Positions 6,296 to 7,716 of a stretch of 7,716 nt of DNA are shown piece after piece (the first letter of the stretch is position 1; each line of letters opens with the position of its first letter). This DNA is from Aphodosoma sp045658305 (GTDB lineage: Bacteria > Bacteroidota > Bacteroidia > Bacteroidales > Paludibacteraceae), in NCBI GenBank assembly GCA_045658305.1, contig JAZOUT010000086.1:1-7716 (forward strand), read 5' to 3'. The notes beneath the pieces were generated by a model. That model had not been told where the DNA came from, made no database searches, and worked only from the letters and a program-made list of their open reading frames with translations. A program made the translations under genes and the position numbers.

Positions 6296-6733
6296 ATGCA
6301 AAAATTCTTTCTATTACTCGTTATATCAATTCTCGCTATAACACCAATCATGGCAGATAACGACAAAATAATCACTCGCGAAGAACTACCCGAAAAAGCA
6401 CAACTTTTTTTAACAAAACACTTTGCCGGTGTAGAACTCATCTACGCAAAAGCCGAACGTGATATGGGCATCATTACATCCTACGATATTCTGTTAGAGG
6501 GGAATGTCAAAGTTGAATTCAATCGTAGTGGCGAGTGGACAAATGTCGATTGCGAACACACACCTGTTCCAAATAGCATTTTACCACAAGGAGTGTTAGA
6601 CTATGTATCAAACAAATTTAAAAAAGCATACATCGTAGAAATTGAAAAAAATATGATGGGCTATGATGTGAAATTAAGTAACGACCTCGACCTCGAATTC
6701 GACAAAGAAGGCAACTTCTTACGAATAGATTAA
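6296..6733 (+). CDS. PepSY-like periplasmic protein (second tandem paralogue)
   Basis: A 145-aa protein clearly homologous along its whole length to the product of 5842-6276. Shared blocks include ELP near 30, SYDILLEGNVKVEF (SYDVVLSCGVKLEF in the paralogue), WTNVDC, VPNSILPQGVLDYVS, and DLDLEFDKEGNF near the end. It has two PepSY-like repeats, about 31-86 and 91-145. The N terminus is a signal peptide with probable cleavage after PIMA, and no lipobox, so it should be free in the periplasm or outside the cell, unlike its lipidated neighbour. I chose the ATG at 6296 because it starts exactly at the signal peptide. The in-frame ATG at 6251 lies inside the upstream gene and would add 15 residues that spoil the signal peptide. 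The only cysteine, Cys86, matches Cys85 of the paralogue. Function is unknown. Confidence 0.85.
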   Translation: MQKFFLLLVISILAITPIMADNDKIITREELPEKAQLFLTKHFAGVELIYAKAERDMGIITSYDILLEGNVKVEFNRSGEWTNVDCEHTPVPNSILPQGVLDYVSNKFKKAYIVEIEKNMMGYDVKLSNDLDLEFDKEGNFLRID

Positions 6734-6753
6734 ATTTATAGTAAATGTAATTT

Positions 6754-6788
6754 GAAAATCCTACTCTTTAGTAGGATTTTCTTATTTT
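6754..6788 (+). terminator. Rho-independent terminator after the PepSY-like pair
   Basis: A perfect 12-bp stem (6754-6765 with 6770-6781) is built on AAAATCCTACT and AGTAGGATTTT with a CTTT loop. A T-rich tail (TTATTTT) follows, and A-rich bases precede the stem. It lies 20 nt after the stop codon. The A/T-flanked symmetry could also terminate weakly on the minus strand, though no minus-strand gene is seen. Confidence 0.9.
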
Positions 6789-6814
6789 ATCACAAATCAA
6801 GAACTAACTAATAT

Positions 6815-6925
6815 ATGCTTCAGAAGCTAACCATACCTTTCAAGATAGTGAACCGTACCTTCAAGCAACCTATGCCGAAAGAGTCCGCCAATCTAACTAT
6901 AAGTCAAAAGTACAAAAATATATAA
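6815..6925 (+). other. GC-richer intergenic island with doubtful 36-codon ORF
   Basis: This lies inside the 311-nt stretch without a recognised gene (6734-7044). Bases 6817-6889 are about 48% GC, against about 20% in the flank at 6926-6990. An imperfect direct repeat is present: AACCATACCTTTCAAG (6829-6844) and AACCGTACCTTCAAG (6851-6865). There is also a small palindrome, GCTTCAGAAGC, at 6817-6827. An ATG at 6815 opens a 36-codon frame ending TAA at 6925. It encodes a basic peptide beginning MLQKLTIPFK that I do not recognise. It has no evident promoter or ribosome-binding signal and follows a terminator. It could be a small gene, a dispersed intergenic repeat, a gene remnant or a small RNA. 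Coding is not supported enough to call a CDS. Confidence 0.4.
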
Positions 6926-6967
6926 AAACAAAATTGTAAAATTAACAATTATTATGTACTCAAAATA

Positions 6968-6998
6968 TTGCAAAGTCAAGATTTTTTTTGTATCTTTG
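6968..6998 (+). promoter_or_regulatory. Bacteroidetes-type promoter of the dipeptidyl peptidase III gene
   Basis: A -33 element TTG (6968-6970) and a perfect -7 element TATCTTTG (6991-6998, consensus TAnnTTTG) are separated by 20 nt. This is the known Bacteroidetes primary sigma (sigma-ABfr) architecture. The spacer includes a run of eight T. Transcription should start near 7003-7006, giving a leader of about 40 nt. An inverted repeat, AATTGT (6932-6937) and ACAATT (6945-6950), lies upstream and could bind a regulator. Confidence 0.88.
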
Positions 6999-7021
6999 CA
7001 CATTAAATGGTAAATAATAAT

Positions 7022-7041
7022 AATCAATTATAAATCAATTA
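7022..7041 (+). repeat. Short direct repeat in the 5' leader
   Basis: The 9-mer AATCAATTA occurs at 7022-7030 and 7033-7041, spaced 11 nt start to start, ending 3 nt before the start codon at 7045. This AT-rich, unstructured leader lacks a Shine-Dalgarno sequence, as is usual in Bacteroidetes, and may favour efficient ribosome loading. The repeat could be coincidental. Confidence 0.45.
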
Positions 7042-7044
7042 AAA

Positions 7045-7716
7045 ATGAAAAAATTATTCTTCATTGCTATGACTGCTGCTGTATTTGCAAGTTGTGGTAA
7101 AAAACAAGAAACCACTACAAATCTCTACACTCCAGATCCTGAGACTTTTGACTATGTGGTTGACGCTTTTGCTGATATGCAAGTTATGCGTTATCGTGTT
7201 ACTGGTATCGAGTCTTTGACTCTCCAACAACAAGAGTTGCTCTACTATCTATCAGAGGCAGCACTCTGTGGTCGTGATATCCTTTGGGACCAAAATGGTA
7301 AAGACCACCTCCAAATCCGTCGCGTTCTCGAAGCTATCTACACTTCTGATGTCGACAAAACTACTGACGACTTCAAAGCTTTCGAAATCTATTTGAAACG
7401 CGCTTGGGTCTCTAACGGTATCCACCACCACTATTCTGGTGCTAAATTCGTGCCTGAATTCTCACAACCTTGGTTCGAAGAAGCTTTCGGTGCTTTGGCT
7501 CCTGAAGTTCTTCCTCTAAAAGAGGGTCAATCTGCTGCCGAACTCCTCGCTATGATGAATGGCTACCTCTTCGACCCAACTGTAGCTCCTCTTCACAAAA
7601 ACCAAGCTGCTGGCGTTGACCTCCTTGCTACTTCTTCTTCTAACTACTATCAAGGTGTTTCTCAAAAAGAGGCTGAAGATTTCTACAACGCAATGAAAGA
7701 CCCTAACGATGCTGAG
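7045..7716 (+). CDS. Dipeptidyl peptidase III (M49), lipoprotein, 3' truncated by window
   Basis: The first 224 residues of a zinc exopeptidase that in characterised members removes dipeptides from the N termini of short peptides. The N terminus is a lipoprotein signal, VFASC with Cys17 lipidated. After a short linker come segments I recognise from Bacteroides-type DPP III: FADMQVMRYRV (42-52), LLYYLSEAALCGRDILWDQNGK (65-86), IRRVLEAIYT (91-100), and VSNGIHHHY (122-130). The zinc motifs HExxGH and EExRA-type lie beyond the window, so activity cannot be confirmed. Known bacterial enzymes are about 670-700 aa, so roughly a third is present. The gene has its own strong promoter at 6968-6998. Codon use differs from the upstream genes: 20 of 25 Ala codons are GCT, and CTC and TCT are common, which suggests high expression. 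The frame is open to the last base. Confidence 0.9.
   Translation, partial: MKKLFFIAMTAAVFASCGKKQETTTNLYTPDPETFDYVVDAFADMQVMRYRVTGIESLTLQQQELLYYLSEAALCGRDILWDQNGKDHLQIRRVLEAIYTSDVDKTTDDFKAFEIYLKRAWVSNGIHHHYSGAKFVPEFSQPWFEEAFGALAPEVLPLKEGQSAAELLAMMNGYLFDPTVAPLHKNQAAGVDLLATSSSNYYQGVSQKEAEDFYNAMKDPNDAE

Overview
The window looks like chromosomal DNA from a Bacteroidetes member, most likely order Bacteroidales. The support is a near-perfect Bacteroidetes-type promoter (TTG, 20 nt, TATCTTTG at 6968-6998), AT-rich translation starts without Shine-Dalgarno sequences, signal peptides ending in '-AQ', lipoproteins, and a dipeptidyl peptidase III resembling the Bacteroides type. All recognisable genes are on the + strand. 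There is no sign of a phage, insertion sequence, CRISPR array, tRNA or rRNA. I cannot assign a genus.

Layout. 1-2058: the 3' part, probably nearly all, of a GH13 alpha-amylase-family enzyme with N-terminal beta-sandwich domains; its true start lies before the window. 2059-2158: a spacer made of heptamer repeats in inverted orientation that can fold into a 19-bp hairpin. 2159-3793: a two-domain ABC-F ATPase that probably acts on ribosomes. 3791-3871: a second spacer of heptamer repeats, from two other sequence families, beginning on the stop codon of the ABC-F gene. 3877-5710: a tight three-gene operon (small membrane protein, exported thioredoxin, exported SGNH esterase) with gaps of 4 and 6 nt, closed by a good intrinsic terminator at 5720-5758. 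5842-6733: two tandem paralogous PepSY-like secreted proteins, one a lipoprotein, closed by a strong terminator at 6754-6788. 6734-7044: a 311-nt non-coding stretch holding that terminator, a GC-richer island (about 6815-6890) with a doubtful 36-codon ORF, a strong promoter and a repeat-containing leader. 7045-7716: the N-terminal third of a lipoprotein dipeptidyl peptidase III (M49 family), cut by the window end.

How they fit together. The genes are mostly separate functions: starch or glycogen breakdown, translation support, cell-envelope redox and ester hydrolysis, unknown envelope PepSY-like proteins, and peptide breakdown. The most plausible functional link is between the exported thioredoxin and the adjacent cysteine-rich SGNH hydrolase. 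The least explained structure is the use of period-7 repeat arrays of three different sequences in the two spacers around the ABC-F gene, where no clear terminator or promoter is visible.
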